Shown here one piece after another: positions 1-12,830 of a stretch of 64,000 nucleotides of DNA (position 1 is its first letter; every line of letters starts with the position of its first letter). Both the position numbers and the translations under genes were made by a program. Below the pieces are notes generated by a model that was not told where the DNA came from, made no database searches, and saw nothing but the letters and a program-made list of their open reading frames with translations. Origin of the DNA: Prinia subflava (taxonomy: Eukaryota; Chordata; Aves; Passeriformes; Cisticolidae). The DNA is taken from positions 3,789,230 to 3,853,229 of the forward strand of contig NC_086247.1 of assembly GCF_021018805.1 (NCBI RefSeq). The letters run 5' to 3'.

Positions 1-3000
1 CTAATCCAAGACCCAGGCAACCTATCCGGGCTGCTTGCCTATGGCAGTGCTGCTCTGTACAGAGGGCTGCAGGACAAGGATTGGGACCAGGGATGTGGGA
101 GCCTGCAGGGTAAGAGAGCCAGCAGTTATGGCTTGTTTGCCAATGCTTCCAGTGCTGTCCTGCTGGCCCTTCCTGGGGCTTGTGTTAGGCTGTGTCTCCT
201 TCCAGAGCTCACACCTTTATCCCACATGAGCCACGTGCACCCTTCCCAGCCCTGGCAGTGAGGTTCATCTCGTGTAAGCAGCTCTGTCACAACAGTACAG
301 GCTGTTCCTACCCACTCCCTGTTTCCGAAAAGATGAATGTTTCACCAGGGCAGCACTCAGAGGCTTTTTCCAGCCTGAGTGATGCCAGGTAGATAGGTCC
401 TTCCCACATCCAGCCTCATAGAAAGCCCTGGGAATATGTGTGGAAGAGGCATAATGCCAAAGAGTCCCTCATCTTACCTGGCTGAGATGCCCTGATCATG
501 GATGGCTGGAAGTCACCTGTGCACAGGGATTAACCCTGGGGTTAAAGCCTCAGTATCAGTGAACTACACCTTCGAGGGGGGACATTTTTTCACAAGGAGG
601 TAGAAAACACCCTGGCTGACTCAGAGGACACTCCTACCCGCTTCAAAGGTCTATGGGAGCAGACTCTATGACATACCTTGGAGGCTCCCACATGGAGAGA
701 AGCTGAAGGCAAAGCTCAGCAGGAAGGGTAGGGGAAAATAGGGAGACTGTGGAAGATGCAATTTGCTGGCAAAGAAACAAGGCAACAGGTCCAGGTCTGA
801 AACTCACCCCTGAGTGACAGGACATGTTGTATGGGGGCAGCAGAAGAGATGTCTCAGGCTGCTGATGGACTGTTGGGAACCCTCTCAGCTTGTAATCACT
901 GCATGCAGAACTGACCTGCAGGACACGAGGTGGCTCCTCAGCAGCAGCTTCTTGTCCCACCCAAGCCTATAACATGGGGCCAGTCCTTGCAAGGAAGACA
1001 ATGGCACATTAAGTGCTCCCCACTTCACCCACTCTCACATCTCCCAAAGCATTTTGGTCCAATCACAAACCCACCTCTTTCAGAGTGGCTTGGCCATAAC
1101 AAGCCTGAAGAGCTCAATAAAGGTTTTTCATGGTCTTTTTACCTCTTTCTTCTATGAAATCATTGCCTTTCCCTCCATTGCCTAAGGGACTCCTGCTCCG
1201 TAGAGCCAGCTGCTCCATGCAAGACCTGACCATTTTTTTTACATCCTAAGTGCTCCCAGTTATAGAATCACAGAATGGTTTGAGTTGGAAGGGATCTTCA
1301 AGATCATCTCGTACCAACCCCTGCCATGGGCAGGGGCACCTCCCACCAGACCGGGTTGCTCATAGTTCCATCCAGTCTGGCCTGGAACACCTACAGGCAT
1401 GGGGCATTCACAGCTTCTCTGGACAACCTATGTCAGTCCCAGTGTCCTCAGTAATTGCTGCTGTCCCCTAACCAACCCATCCTGCTGTCACCCAGCCTTG
1501 GAAAGTTTTCTCCCTCATTACCTTGCACTTGCCAGAGAGCAGCTGATTCATCCACTCTGCCTTAGGCATCCCACGCAGCCACTGATGATTGAGTTACTTA
1601 ACGATTAAGGAGAGCCTTAAATCTTTGCAGCACTTAACATGTATTGACTAATTAATCCAAGACTTATCTGAGGTAGGTTAGTCCAGTCTTGTGTGTAGCT
1701 TCCAAACATGCCCACGGCTGCCTGATTGGTCAAAGGCAGAAACAGCTCTGCAGAGGTGATGGGAGGTCCACCATCCCCACTGCCGACCCTTCACAGAGGG
1801 ATCCATGTAGCAATTCTGAGCTGTGACTTCAGAGATCCCTGGGCTTAGGGGACCATGTCCCCAGCCCAGAACTCTTGCCAAGCTTGCCCTCGAATGGCCT
1901 TTTCTCCTGCATCTTCTCTGGCCCTCCATGATTGCTTCATTCCCTGCTCTCCCACCCAGTGGGGCTCTGGGCACATCCAGCAGCTGAAGCCAACTTGCTC
2001 GGACAAGCAGCAAGTTGCCTGAGGCTCTGCCAGACCTCAAGTGCAGATGGGATAAACCTTCCCCTGGGGTCTGACTGGCAGCCATCCATGAGTTCTGATG
2101 ATGCAGGAGAACAAACCTGGCCTTAGGACAGTGACACTGCCCTGCTGCATCCTGCTGAAGTGACACCTGGGGGAGCCAGGCTTCCCCCTCAGCCTATTCA
2201 CAGGGACTGTCTCAGCCACATCAAACCCCACATTCCAGCCTCACTGTCAGCAGGGAACAAGGCCAGGTGTGGGAGGCAGGAAAGCCATTCCCTGCATGGA
2301 TAAGCTGCACAGGAGCTTTGTGCAGATGAGTAGGATGGGGAGGTGCAGAGACACACCCAGGGCTGTGCAGAAAGTCTGTGGCAGAGGTCAGTGCCTCAGT
2401 GACTCCTAGCCCTGGGCTTTGGGAGAGGGAAAGGGAAGAGGTTTTCAGTAGCTAAAGCCAAGGAGTTGAGACCTGAGCTCAAGGACCACAAGCCTTGGAG
2501 ACTGATCCTGAGGAAATCATCTCATTTATCTCCAGTGCAGTCACTCTAGTTCCAAGACTAAAGGAAAATGCCAAGTTCCTTGTGCCCACAGATTCCCAAT
2601 ATTAGCTAAAAACAAGGCAGACATCAAAACTCCTGCCATTCCATGAGCCTCTTGCACTGAAGCACAGGATCCTCCCAGCACAACAAGGACTCAGAGATAC
2701 AAGATTGTCTTCGACATAACACTGACACCAAAATATTTCAGCCCACCTGAGTCCTGTGAGCACCTCATGCCCTTTTTCTGCCTCCGTGTCACCCCAGGGT
2801 TTCAGCTCAGTGATAGCCCCAGCCTGACAGGCAGGTGATGAGCCTTGAGAGACGCTTGATGTGAAGGACATGGCAGAAGAAAGGGACTTTGTCAACCTGG
2901 GGAATCACAGAGCAGCCAGGTGGAAGAGAGCTTAATCCAAACAACCTCACTCAGGAAAGCCACGACCAGTGGAGTCTGGATCTGCACAGCCCATGTGGAG

Positions 3001-3330
3001 CCTGTGACAGCAAGGTGCTGGTTTGAGTCAAAAGGCATCAGCCTGCAGGTTATAAATATATCTCTTCTGCTTGTAAGGGTGCCCTTCACATGCCCTCCAC
3101 CTCATGTGGCTAAGGATGGGTTCCTGCCTACCCCATGCATATCAACACCATTTGCTTGCTTTTTAACACATCTAACACTCCTCTCCCTACGAAATTCACC
3201 CCAGAAAATCCTGAATAGTAAAGCAGAGCAACTTGTGGACCAACACTTTTCTTCTGGGTCTTAAACCATCACTTCTTTTTTTTTTTTTCCTTGACTGAAT
3301 ATGTGCTGATCTCATTCATCCTGGGAAAAG
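1..3330. other. Intergenic sequence, no gene recognised
   Basis: I find no coding region here that resembles a known protein. The open frames on both strands are short, overlap each other and lack splice-site or codon-use support. The one clear element is the CR1 fragment at 1261-1465, listed separately. A second possible LINE remnant lies near 2902-2970, where the order of words (cacagag, then a ggtggaagag block, then a ccaaacaac block) recalls the tail of a diverged CR1, but it is too decayed to call. A T-tract sits at 3274-3290. Confidence 0.6.
1261..1465 (-). mobile_element. CR1 LINE 3'-end fragment (antisense)
   Basis: This stretch begins with the reverse complement of the CR1 tail (atagaatcacagaatgg) and continues through the typical block with gttggaagggatcttc, ccatgggcagggg and cagcttctctgg. 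That order is the antisense reading of the 3' untranslated end of avian CR1. It is a 5'-truncated copy of about 200 bp, as is usual for CR1, and carries no reading frame. The far boundary near 1465 is approximate because similarity fades. Confidence 0.88.
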
Positions 3331-3495
3331 CACGGGGTGTTCTCATCCCGGCTATACCTGGCAAGCTGCACACACTGTGACAGAGGGAACGAACTTCTGA
3401 GCAGGCTCTGCAGTGGCCGCTGCCCGGCTTCTTGTGGCTCTTTCCTGGAGCGAGAGGCCGGCTTCTTCACCTGGCATTCCTGGGAGAGATGAAGG

Positions 3496-3501
3496 GTAAG
3501 T
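3496..3501 (+). promoter_or_regulatory. Candidate splice donor upstream of CpG island
   Basis: The junction AAGG/GTAAGT is close to the consensus donor. It lies about 165 bp before a CpG island, in a moderately CpG-containing stretch (about 3390-3470). It could end a short first exon on the + strand. No TATA box or matching acceptor has been located, so this is only a candidate. Confidence 0.25.
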
Positions 3502-3660
3502 CAGCAAATCAGCTTCATGCACCGCAGACATCCTCTGCTTTCAGCCATAGCAGAATTAGCTCAGGGATTTGCTGGTAGCTGGGCAGAAAAACATCAACAG
3601 GGCTTTTTCCCCCCCTCCCCACCTCCTTTGGAAGGAAAAGGCAAGAAAATGTTTTTAACG

Positions 3661-4290
3661 TGCTGCATGGAGGCAAGGTTGCGGGAGCCGTGGTCCCCAG
3701 CACGGCTCAGCAAGCACTGCCGGGGAAATCAACAGGGAACGTTCCTGATGCTATTTTAGACACCGGCAGAAAACGCCAGATAGCAACACCGAATTCGACG
3801 GGGCTGCACAAACCCCGGAGCAGCGGCAGCGGCACGGAACGCAGGGACCCGCTCCCGCCGATGTGTGGGCTGTCAGTCGATTTGTTGATGTGTTTGCTAA
3901 CCACGACGCTGCCTTGACATGTCAGCTGGCGAGCCGGCGTCTGGATGCTTCGGTGTCATGCAGGCAGCTCCGTCTGAGCCCTGCGGAGAGCAGCTTAGAT
4001 CCGCTGGCCGGGGTTAAAAATGAGCCGCAGTTAAGCTGCTGAAAGGGATCCGCGCTGCCGCCAACGTGAGTGCTCCGCGCCTGCCAGCGCAGGTGGAAGT
4101 TGCATGCCTGGCTCCGAGGGGGGATGCAGCTCCAAGGGGTCACTGCCGGCTCCATCGGGAGCGTCCCGGCTTGCTTGCCTGGGAGAGGATGGAAAGAGGG
4201 CATCTTGCGGGACTGCTGCAGCCAGCGGTGCTGCTGACGGCAGCGTGTGAGATTAAAGGCGGTATCTGAGCGTAAAGATACCGCAACAAC
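3661..4290. promoter_or_regulatory. CpG island, possible distal or alternative promoter
   Basis: I count about 49 CpG dinucleotides in roughly 620 bp with a GC content near 58%, so the observed/expected CpG ratio is close to 0.9. The surrounding kilobases are strongly CpG-depleted. CpG islands in amniotes usually mark promoters. A + strand splice-donor-like site, CAAC/GTGAGT with the GT at 4066-4067, lies inside the island, and another (GT at 3496) lies just before it. I see no comparable donor on the - strand. The island could be an upstream alternative promoter of SLC45A4, about 22 kb before the main one, or it could serve an unseen neighbour or a non-coding RNA. No coding frame inside it is recognisable. 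Confidence 0.6.
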
Positions 4291-4299
4291 CCCTGATTT

Positions 4300-7200
4300 A
4301 GGAATAATGAGTATAGCGGGGCTGGGTGCTGCAGGAAATGTCCCCTTTGTAAGTCGGGCTGTTTGGAGGAAAAAGAGCAATTATGCGGATTCTGCTGCAG
4401 CTCGTTGTGGTCATGTTAATTTGGGAAGAGAATGCTTGCTGGCAGCTAAAGGAGGCAGCCTGGCAGAGAGGTTGAAATGCAGAATTACCAGACCAGTGGT
4501 GTTTTGAAATGGTACAATAATCCCAAGGTAGGGGAACATTGTTTGGTACAATTTATCTTCTGAGATAGTCAGGAGCAGGGAGACCTTAGCTTAGAGGGCT
4601 ACTCTTAAAAAAAAAACAACCTAAATATATACATATTTTTTCAAAGATAGACCCTGTTTTGCAAAGCCTCGACACCACAGTAACAGGCACTGCTGATACC
4701 AGCTGTCCTGCCTGCCGTCTGAATGCCAGGCCTTCCCAGAAATGCTGCTTGTGAAACATCCATCACAGGCAAGTTTTTAACACCCCAGTTTTGAATGTGG
4801 GTGCAAACACACATCTGTGTTTGGGGAGAAGAGACGTGAACTGCTCGTTGTGCCCCAAACCTGGCTGTGCAGCCAAGGAATTAGTGTAGCTGTGATGATG
4901 ACTGTTAGGAAGGGCTGTGCTTTTAAAAGGACAGCGTGGCTGGGTTTAACATGGTGATCCCTCCTGGAGCTGTCAGCACTCGTGGTCTTGGGCATCTCAT
5001 AGATGAAACTGGTGCCTGTTCCTCAAAAGCTGGTGTCAAATGCCTGGTGCTCCCCTAGGACCTCCTGCACAGACACAGCAAGGACACAAGGCCTGAGCTG
5101 ATTTGCAGCTCCAGCTGGGGTGACATAGTGAAAATGCCATGGAGGGCAACTTGGCAGAGTTGATTTGGACAGGATGGGTATTGGAAAGGCAGGCAAATAG
5201 CAGTGAATCTTCCTGGACAGAAGGTGACCAGGGATCAAAAGGGAGAGATGGCACTGTGTGCTGGGACAGGTCTGGGATGTGAAGGGGACAAGGGTTTGTG
5301 ATGGCAAGGAGTGCTCCCTGAACTAACCCATCACTGTCTGTACTTGTCAGCAATGAACAAAGCCACAGGTGAGATATTGTGTGTTTGCAAGAAAAGGGGA
5401 ATTTGCTCTTTCCTCGTTTCTCAATTTTCTCTGACTTTACATTGCAAACTCTGCCTCAGCTCTCCTTCCAGAGGGAAAAGAGCAGTTGCTGTGAAGGACT
5501 ATTTTCTTTAAAGCAGTAGCATAAAGAACCTAAAGTACAACCTTCCTCTGATACAACCTTACTCTGGTCTCATTCCCAGTGGCTGCTTCAGGACTGACCT
5601 GAACCAAACTGTTCAGCAGTGCAAGAGCACATCCTCCGCAGAAGCAGCAGCCTGCTTTGGAGGGCTACTTCATTTTCTTTCATTAAATTTACTGTTTGTA
5701 TTATTTTGTTTAATGCTATTGAGGAAAAAGGGCCCTCTCTACCGAGCAGCTCTATTAAAACATGCTTATTAAACCTCACCCTATGAAATCACAGTGACAG
5801 TCCTGCTGATAATTCTAGACTTGAAGGTTACAGGAACAAAGCACAGCCCATTGTTGCTGTTGTCAAAGGCTGGGGGTCTGCTGGTACAAGAGCAAGAATG
5901 GTGTGTGAGGGAGGGCTTACAGCTCTCTGGCTGGCAGGAGACATTCCAGATGTCTTTTTCCTTCAGGCTTCACCTAATGTGAAAAAGGAGATGGAGTGAA
6001 GACTGTCCCTTCATGGCTTGTTGATAGCTTGTCAAACAGAGGTTGGGAGGAGGCTCCAGTTAACACCTAGGCATTTCTGTAATTTAGTTCTTTCAACAAC
6101 TAATGCTGGTTCCGTGTTCTCAGAAACCTCTTTATCCACGTCTCATACACGGTCACTGCTTTGCTCAGCAGGGATCAGAATCGTGGTTATCACTTGCTAT
6201 TGACATGGGCATAGCATTTTATCCCTCCCACCTTCCCACCATGAAAAGATGAGGCCTCACCAGCAAACTGATCCAGCCTGCCCAGTTCTCCTGGGCTGAC
6301 ATCCACAGGGTGCCTTTCTCTGCCATGGAGCCCTGTGTCAGTGCAAGCTAATCTGAGAACATGGACCCAGACCCAAAACAGGGGGAGGGCAAGGGCCTCC
6401 AACACCCCAGAGCAAGGGGAATTGAATCACACGCACAACAAACACTTTGCCAGTGGCTGCACCATATACTGAAGCAACCACACAGCCTGCAGTCCTGATA
6501 CAAAACCACTGACCTGAACAGCAGCCAGATCATTTTTCTTATGAGAATGCACCATTCTTGAGCAATTTTTCCAGCACATCCCACGCAAACAGGTTTTCTC
6601 TGAACACCGCATGGCAGCATTTACCATCTCATGCCAGCTCTTGTTTTTCCCTAATCGCAGGGGTTGGGAGGACTCTCACGTATCATTGGTGTGTCTGTGC
6701 TGGTGGGCACGGAGTCTGAGGGATGTATTCTCATGGGAAATCGAGCACTAAACCATTTCACATCACCAATTCTGCTGAAGACAGAATTACAGGATGGTTT
6801 GGGTTGGAAGGGATCTTAAAGATCTTCTATTTCCAACCTTAAGTTAGACAAGGTCACACCTTTGTGCAGAAACTCGAGACCCTGGACCTTACACATACAC
6901 ACTAGTCTAATAACACATTATTCATCTTCTCACCACTGCAACAGCCTTTCCAGGAAGGGCACGTTGACTCTTCCCTGCTGGCATGTAGGGGTCGCAGAGC
7001 AGTGTTGATCCTTCAACACTGACACTAACTCCTGTTGTTTGGGATATTATGCTAAATTAGCTGAATTCTTGGTGGTTAAAAGGAAATGGGGAGGGAAATG
7101 GATAGTGTCTGTAAAGTCTCATTTCTGGCCCCATGTATTTTGTGCCTACTCTGACTTGGAGTTTAAGCTACTGTGGAAGCAGAGAGATTTTAAGGTAATT

Positions 7201-8250
7201 TTTGGCCCAATTTATCAACTTCCATTGCACAACAGCACCTCGGGGCAGCCAGGGTGTATCACCAGATGCATTAACTGGGATCTTAGTGGTGAGTGATGGC
7301 CATGTGCTATTTGTTCAAACTACGAGAAAGAAATGGCCAAAATCCCCCTCTTCCTACATGGCAGAGATGGAGGAATGTTTCTACAGGAGCAGCTCTGCTC
7401 CTTGGCAGACACTACTTTTTGATCCAAGCTTGCAATCTCCTCATGTCCCTCATTTCTGTATGCAGGAGGGAGGAGGATGCAAAAGCAGCCATGCTTCTTC
7501 CACTTGTCTGGTCCTGGTGCCCCATACACTGATCTGATGGGAAGAGCAGGGCAAAAAAAAGTATTTATCCAAAATGATCTAATTAACATTTCCCATGTTG
7601 TCTCATTTGGTAAGAGACTGATACTCTATTTCTCCCCTGATCACTCTGACAAGTCCAGTAATTTTAATCTACCAAAAAAGGATTGAGGGATATAAAATTT
7701 TGGCATCAAACAAACAAAAAAAGTGCAGAAATTGAGTATTTTCCCTTATTTGTAATGCAGTGCACTAAATAATGTTCAGAAGTGGCAAATGCCCAGGGAA
7801 AATCATTTCGTCATATAATCTTACAAGGTAGAGAAGAAGCAAACCCAGTAGTCATGGATTCAGTGGATGGAGTGCATTGAGCCCTGTCCCTATGCAGTGC
7901 TGGAGTCAGTCTGATCAACCTCCCACGTTCCTGCACTTGTCCTGTCAGACCTATCTGAGGGTATTTGAGGTAATTCTTACCTAATTGTCAGGCATAGAAG
8001 CAACTTCTGTCTGGGATCATGACTGTGCCATTAGCTGGGATCTCCTGGGTTTGATTCCTGTGTTCACAGACTTCAAACAACTGTTGGGAGAGGGAGAGAA
8101 TGAGCTGGGTGGTAAGCCAGGTTCTTCTTGCCATTGTCAGGGTATTCAGTGTGCTTTGGAAGAGAGGCAAGAGACTTTAGGAAAACAATTCTCATATACA
8201 CAAATGTACAGAGAAAGCAATGATCAGCACAAAAAGAAATTTGGATTTTG
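4300..8250. other. Intergenic sequence, no gene recognised
   Basis: Apart from a possible CR1 tail at 6783-6850, I see only unremarkable unique-looking sequence with A-runs (for example about 4607-4615 and 7553-7561). Open frames are all under 115 codons and none matches a family I know. Confidence 0.5.
6783..6850 (-). mobile_element. Short CR1 tail remnant (antisense, probable)
   Basis: The sequence reads cagaattacaggatgg followed by tttgggttggaagggatct, which matches the antisense CR1 3' tail. After about 65 bp the similarity is lost. It is too short to assign to a subfamily. Confidence 0.65.
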
Positions 8251-8254
8251 GAGC

Positions 8255-8331
8255 CTTGTCACAGTCAAATTTCCTCTCCCTCCACACAACAGTAAATTCA
8301 TGGAGTGAAGTGAAATATTTGCTTTGTCCAT
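8255..8331. repeat. 77-bp exact repeat, copy A
   Basis: These 77 bases recur without a single mismatch at 10870-10946 in the same orientation. The match starts at cttgtcacagtc and ends at gctttgtccat. The bases on either side of the shared block differ. There is no TE hallmark such as terminal repeats or a poly-A tail at the edges. A recent segmental copy or a low-copy repeat family would both fit. Confidence 0.9.
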
Positions 8332-10198
8332 GATCAGCTTAACTTTAGCAACCTATAGAATTCACAGCAGTGGTACTGCACAGTGGGGCTTGGCATGATA
8401 TGTGAAAAAGTGCCCGAAGAGTGAAAAGACATGGACAACTGCCAATATTTTATGCAGTTCTCATCTGAGCATCCGAATTCCCCCTGAGAGCTGTGCTGGG
8501 CTGCAGAGCAGTCTGTAATCAGGAAGTTTGGCAGTGATGATGGAGATGCTCCTGGCATCCATTTTGACCAGCCTATTGTGCAGCCAGGTCAGCAGAGCCT
8601 CTCTGGGTACCAGAGAGAACAGAGGCCTCTCCTGCAACTGGGCAAGAGCTGTGGCTCTCCACACATTGGACAGGATCCACTTCAGCCTGCAGCACAAAGC
8701 CCTGGGAGCAACAGAGCCAGGGCCACGTTGCCTCTTTGTACAGAGTCTGGGCAGACACATCCAGGTCACTCACTCCAGACAGCATTCATGACCTGTGTCT
8801 TTGCTGCTTTCCAGTCACTCAGAGGAGAGCTCAGAGCCTTGGCAGCAGTCCTGTCACAGTCCCCAGGGTCCCTGGGCTGTCCTGCCTGCTGAAGCATGGC
8901 TGGAACGTGTGGCAGCTCAGGAACTTGGGAAGAGGCCACCACGTCCGGCTTGGATGTGATGTGCCTCACCCCACGGTGCCTTTTGGGTTCATTTAGGCAC
9001 TCAGCTCATTCTTCAGGCTGAAGGGAGATCCAAGAACAGGATTTAGCTGTGGCTCACCCTCCCCTTCTCCTCCTAAATCCTCTAGAAAGAATAAATGCTA
9101 AAGAGAATGAAGGTCATCCATGGCCAAGGCAAGTCCATGCTAATTCCTCTCTGGAGTCTGGCTGAGTCCAACATTCAAGCCCTGAGAAGGATTAAGAAAT
9201 GGATAATAGAACAGGAAATGCCAGATTTTGGTAGCTGTGAAAAGGAGAGACACACATTACCCATGCCACAGAGATAAAGGGAGGGTTTCCCTCTTCTCGC
9301 AGGCTATGGATGCTAGAACTGAATGGACACTGTGTCCAAACTGGGTAAAAAAAAGACACTGCCACTCTTCTTGTGGAACTTACAGGGAGGGGCCACACTG
9401 GAAAAAAAAATGGCTTGAGGATGACTTTCACACTCTGTGCCTACCCCTCCTGTACCTGCTCCCATGGAATTTTCAGTGGGCACCTTGTATGCATTTGAGA
9501 GGAAAGGAAAACCTGCCTGATAGTCTATTGCTCTAGTAGATCTTCCCTTTTATATCTGAGCCCAGCTCAAAAGACTTTTCACTGCCATCCTGGAGAAAGA
9601 ACTGAAAGTGCACGATCAGCTGAAAAAGATGAACTTGCTGCAAGCAAACCCGACACCTTCTGCAACATCCAAGAGGCCGGAAACTTTGTTCGCTGTGTTT
9701 CTACACAACTGATCAATTGAAACCAATCGATGAAACACTGGGGGTTGGGGAGTTCCTGTCTGATCCCAACAGCAGCCCAGAGCTGGCTCCCACGCCAATG
9801 CACACGCAAGCACAGATCCTCCAGTGACGTCTGATCATCCAGAATATCTCATGGCTGTCTAATTATTATCTAAAGCCCAGCCTGGATAAAACACAGTTTT
9901 TGATATCCCTTTCCTCCCAAACCTTCTCCCTAAATCTTCTCAAAACACAATGGGTAACAAGATGGTTTATCTGCCATGCAGGCAGCTGCTCCTGATGCCA
10001 CTTCATACTTCTCCTTCAAAGCCCATGAATTTAGGCTGCAGTTAAACCTTGCAGAATTTTTCAAGCCCAGCTTCTCCAGCCCTGCAGGTAAATCTCTTGC
10101 ATATCTCTTCCTTCATCTGTTACTAAATCACTTCTCTTGTGCCCTGATCACACTTCACTCTCACCCATTTACGATACCACCAGGGAGATTTTTCTCCT

Positions 10199-10354
10199 AA
10201 CAAGATTTTTCTCCTAACCTTTCTCTTTTGCCCCGTTTCTCAGGCTGTATCCCTTCACTAGTTCATCTCTTCCCATAACAAGATTTTTCTCCTAACCTTT
10301 CTCTTTTGCCCCGTTTCTCAGGCTGTATCCCTTCACTAGTTCATCTCTTCCCAT
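10199..10354. repeat. Perfect 78-bp tandem duplication (two copies)
   Basis: The unit begins aacaagatttttctcc and ends ctcttcccat. The copies are 10199-10276 and 10277-10354 and I find no differences between them. A 15-bp fragment of the unit (agatttttctcctaa) also precedes the first copy at 10186-10200, which suggests that slippage or unequal crossing-over at this short homology produced the duplication. The lack of divergence implies a young event or an assembly artefact. Confidence 0.92.
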
Positions 10355-10869
10355 AACACCAAACTCAGGTCTTCACTCTCAGCGCTCCGTCTATAGCCTT
10401 TCCCACCAACAACCAGCCCACAATGGTGGCCAAACTCCTTTCTATCATGTCTTTAGAGTGCTCCTCAAAAAACATCCAAAAATCAGTCTCTGGTAGAAAA
10501 CCATCTTTGCTCCCAGTATCTGCATACTGGTCATGTTGCCACACAACACATTGGCAAATATCACTTTCCTTCTCCATGTTCCCATCTGTCTGAGACATCC
10601 ATTTTCCTATGTCTTAATCTTGGAATAGCAAGCGTGAGGATTTGTTGTGTAGCACAGCTCAGCCCAGCTGCAGGTTCTTGTCCTATGGCAACAGGAACCA
10701 GGAATAATAACTGTAAGGTGGTGACTCATTAAAACCAATAACCTCAATAATTAGACTTACTTAACTTTTCCAATTGTATAAACAGCTGAGAAAAAAAAAT
10801 AGAATCCTATGCTTTTCCAATATTTTTTCTTCTTCCAGTTCCTCACACAGAAATTGCCAGTATTGGAGT

Positions 10870-10946
10870 CTTGTCACAGTCAAATTTCCTCTCCCTCCAC
10901 ACAACAGTAAATTCATGGAGTGAAGTGAAATATTTGCTTTGTCCAT
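10870..10946. repeat. 77-bp exact repeat, copy B
   Basis: This is the second copy of the block at 8255-8331, identical over 77 bp and in direct orientation, 2,615 bp downstream. The flanks of the two copies are unrelated beyond a few bases. Confidence 0.9.
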
Positions 10947-10949
10947 ATT

Positions 10950-12830
10950 CTGTGAGTGCTGCAGGCTCTCCAGCATCTCGTTGCTCTGAGCAAGGAGGAG
11001 ACCAGCTGCAGCCCTGCCTTGGTGCCAACATTGTTCCAGCTGCTGTTGCTATAGGAAAAAACCAAAGGCAGAACTGTCCAAGTTTCAAGTTCCTGAAAAA
11101 AAATCTGTTTAAGTCAGCAGGGATAGAATCTGGATGCAAATTTCTCTCCAGATCTGATGCTCGGTGGGTGCCATCTACCATTTCATTCAGCTGCTGCTGG
11201 TTGAAGCTGTATCCTGGTGCAGCCTCTTCTCTGCTCCCCCTGTGACCTGCCCCTCTCTAAATAACACTTCCCTGCCCATTGCATCTTGTCAGAGGGAGAG
11301 AAAGAGGCTTGGACCAAAGAAAAAGCTACCCCTGGGATTAACAGAGAGTGTCTGTGGGACAAGGAGCCATCACCAGTAGGACAAAACTCAACACTGGAGG
11401 GACAGGTACCCTGGGGGCAAAACACTGGGAAAAGCTAGCTGGTGAGATAAGGAGCAATCAGGCTGGCAGGAGGTGGGAGAGAGGAGGCAAGGAATAAGGC
11501 AGGAAGACCTGAGAGGACTGAGATGAAAAGGAGATGAAGAGACCAAACTGCTAAGAGAGCTGGTCATCATCCCTGAGCAGAGCCTCACACTCCACTCCCC
11601 TTTCTCATCCTTGTCCCTGCATTTTGGGCACAGCAGGACCTTGTGTTTAACTTTGCCCTTCTTTAATTGCAAAGGATCTCAGTCCCCTGTAGCTGGTGTG
11701 GCTACAGAACCAGTACTGCCCTGGAAATGTCTGCTCTGACCCCAGCAGGGCAACTGCCCTGGTGCCAGCATTGAGGGAACCTTAGTATGGATCAGACCTC
11801 GAGAATCTGACTGTCAAACCTGCCCTACAGACCTCACCCCCTCCCAAAAGAAGCACACCAGTGAGTACAATAATATAGTGTTAAAAATGGAAAGTGCTTG
11901 TGGAGAGAGATCAGCTGCTTTGTGAGGCAGCTGTATGTTCTGGAGCTCCTTTTGATGTAAATGTGTGAAATTACACATTTATTGCAGGATTCAAATGTAG
12001 CCATGGCAACATGATTATCAAACATTGCATATGGAAGTAAATCCATACAGGTTTCTGGCTGGTGAGATTAAACTGCCCAGAGACAGAGCTCAATGTATTC
12101 CAAGCCCAGGCCCTCCGTGCCCAAAAGGATTCATCTCCAGCTTCTGTGCCTGGGAAAAGTTCCATTTCTTTGCATCCAAATTGGCTCCACTCAAGTGGGC
12201 TGACCACCAAACAATGGAGAGGAGCACTAAACAGGCCAGTACCCTCAGCAGAGAGGCAGCACCAGGTACCTCCCTGCATGCTGCTGCATGGGGTGACCCT
12301 GTCCTGAAGGCTGGATTGAACAAACTCCTCTGCTCAGCCTTGCAAGGGGCAGGGACAGTTCAGCCAGGAGCTGTCTGCAGAGCAGGTTTCAGTTACACCT
12401 CAAGCATCATCAGGCTGTATTCATAGAGTCCCTGGGCATGAAAACAGGCTGGGCAGCCAATGGCACCCCCTCACCCACACTGTCCTCATGTGACAGCGAT
12501 CTGGTGACATGGTGACATCTGAAGAGGGGACAGCAAAGCTGGCATGTGTACTGGCTGTAAGTAGGAAAGGGCTGTGCCCTTATAGCCTCGAAACCGTGAC
12601 CTTGATGGCCATTCCTTGGAAACAGGGCCCGTCCATTAATTTTCCACAGCTGTCAGTTCCAGGCTGAGCCGCAGTGTCACAGCCAAGGAAAGTCAGGCAC
12701 AGTCTCCTCCCCTGGATACACAGCAGGCTCTGACACCTCGTGTAACAGTGTCTGCACACAGCCTGGGCTCAGCTCAGGGTCCTGGTGTGCCTGGAGTGAT
12801 TAGTATCATCAGGTGGACTGGGAAACAACA
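10950..12830. other. Intergenic sequence, no gene recognised
   Basis: Several open frames of 60 to 133 codons occur on both strands and overlap one another, but none has recognisable domains. No transposable element is obvious to me here. Confidence 0.5.

Noticed and set aside
1678..2166. 162-codon - strand frame
   Set aside because: No recognisable domain, composition typical of chance reading of GC-moderate DNA, and overlapping frames on both strands.
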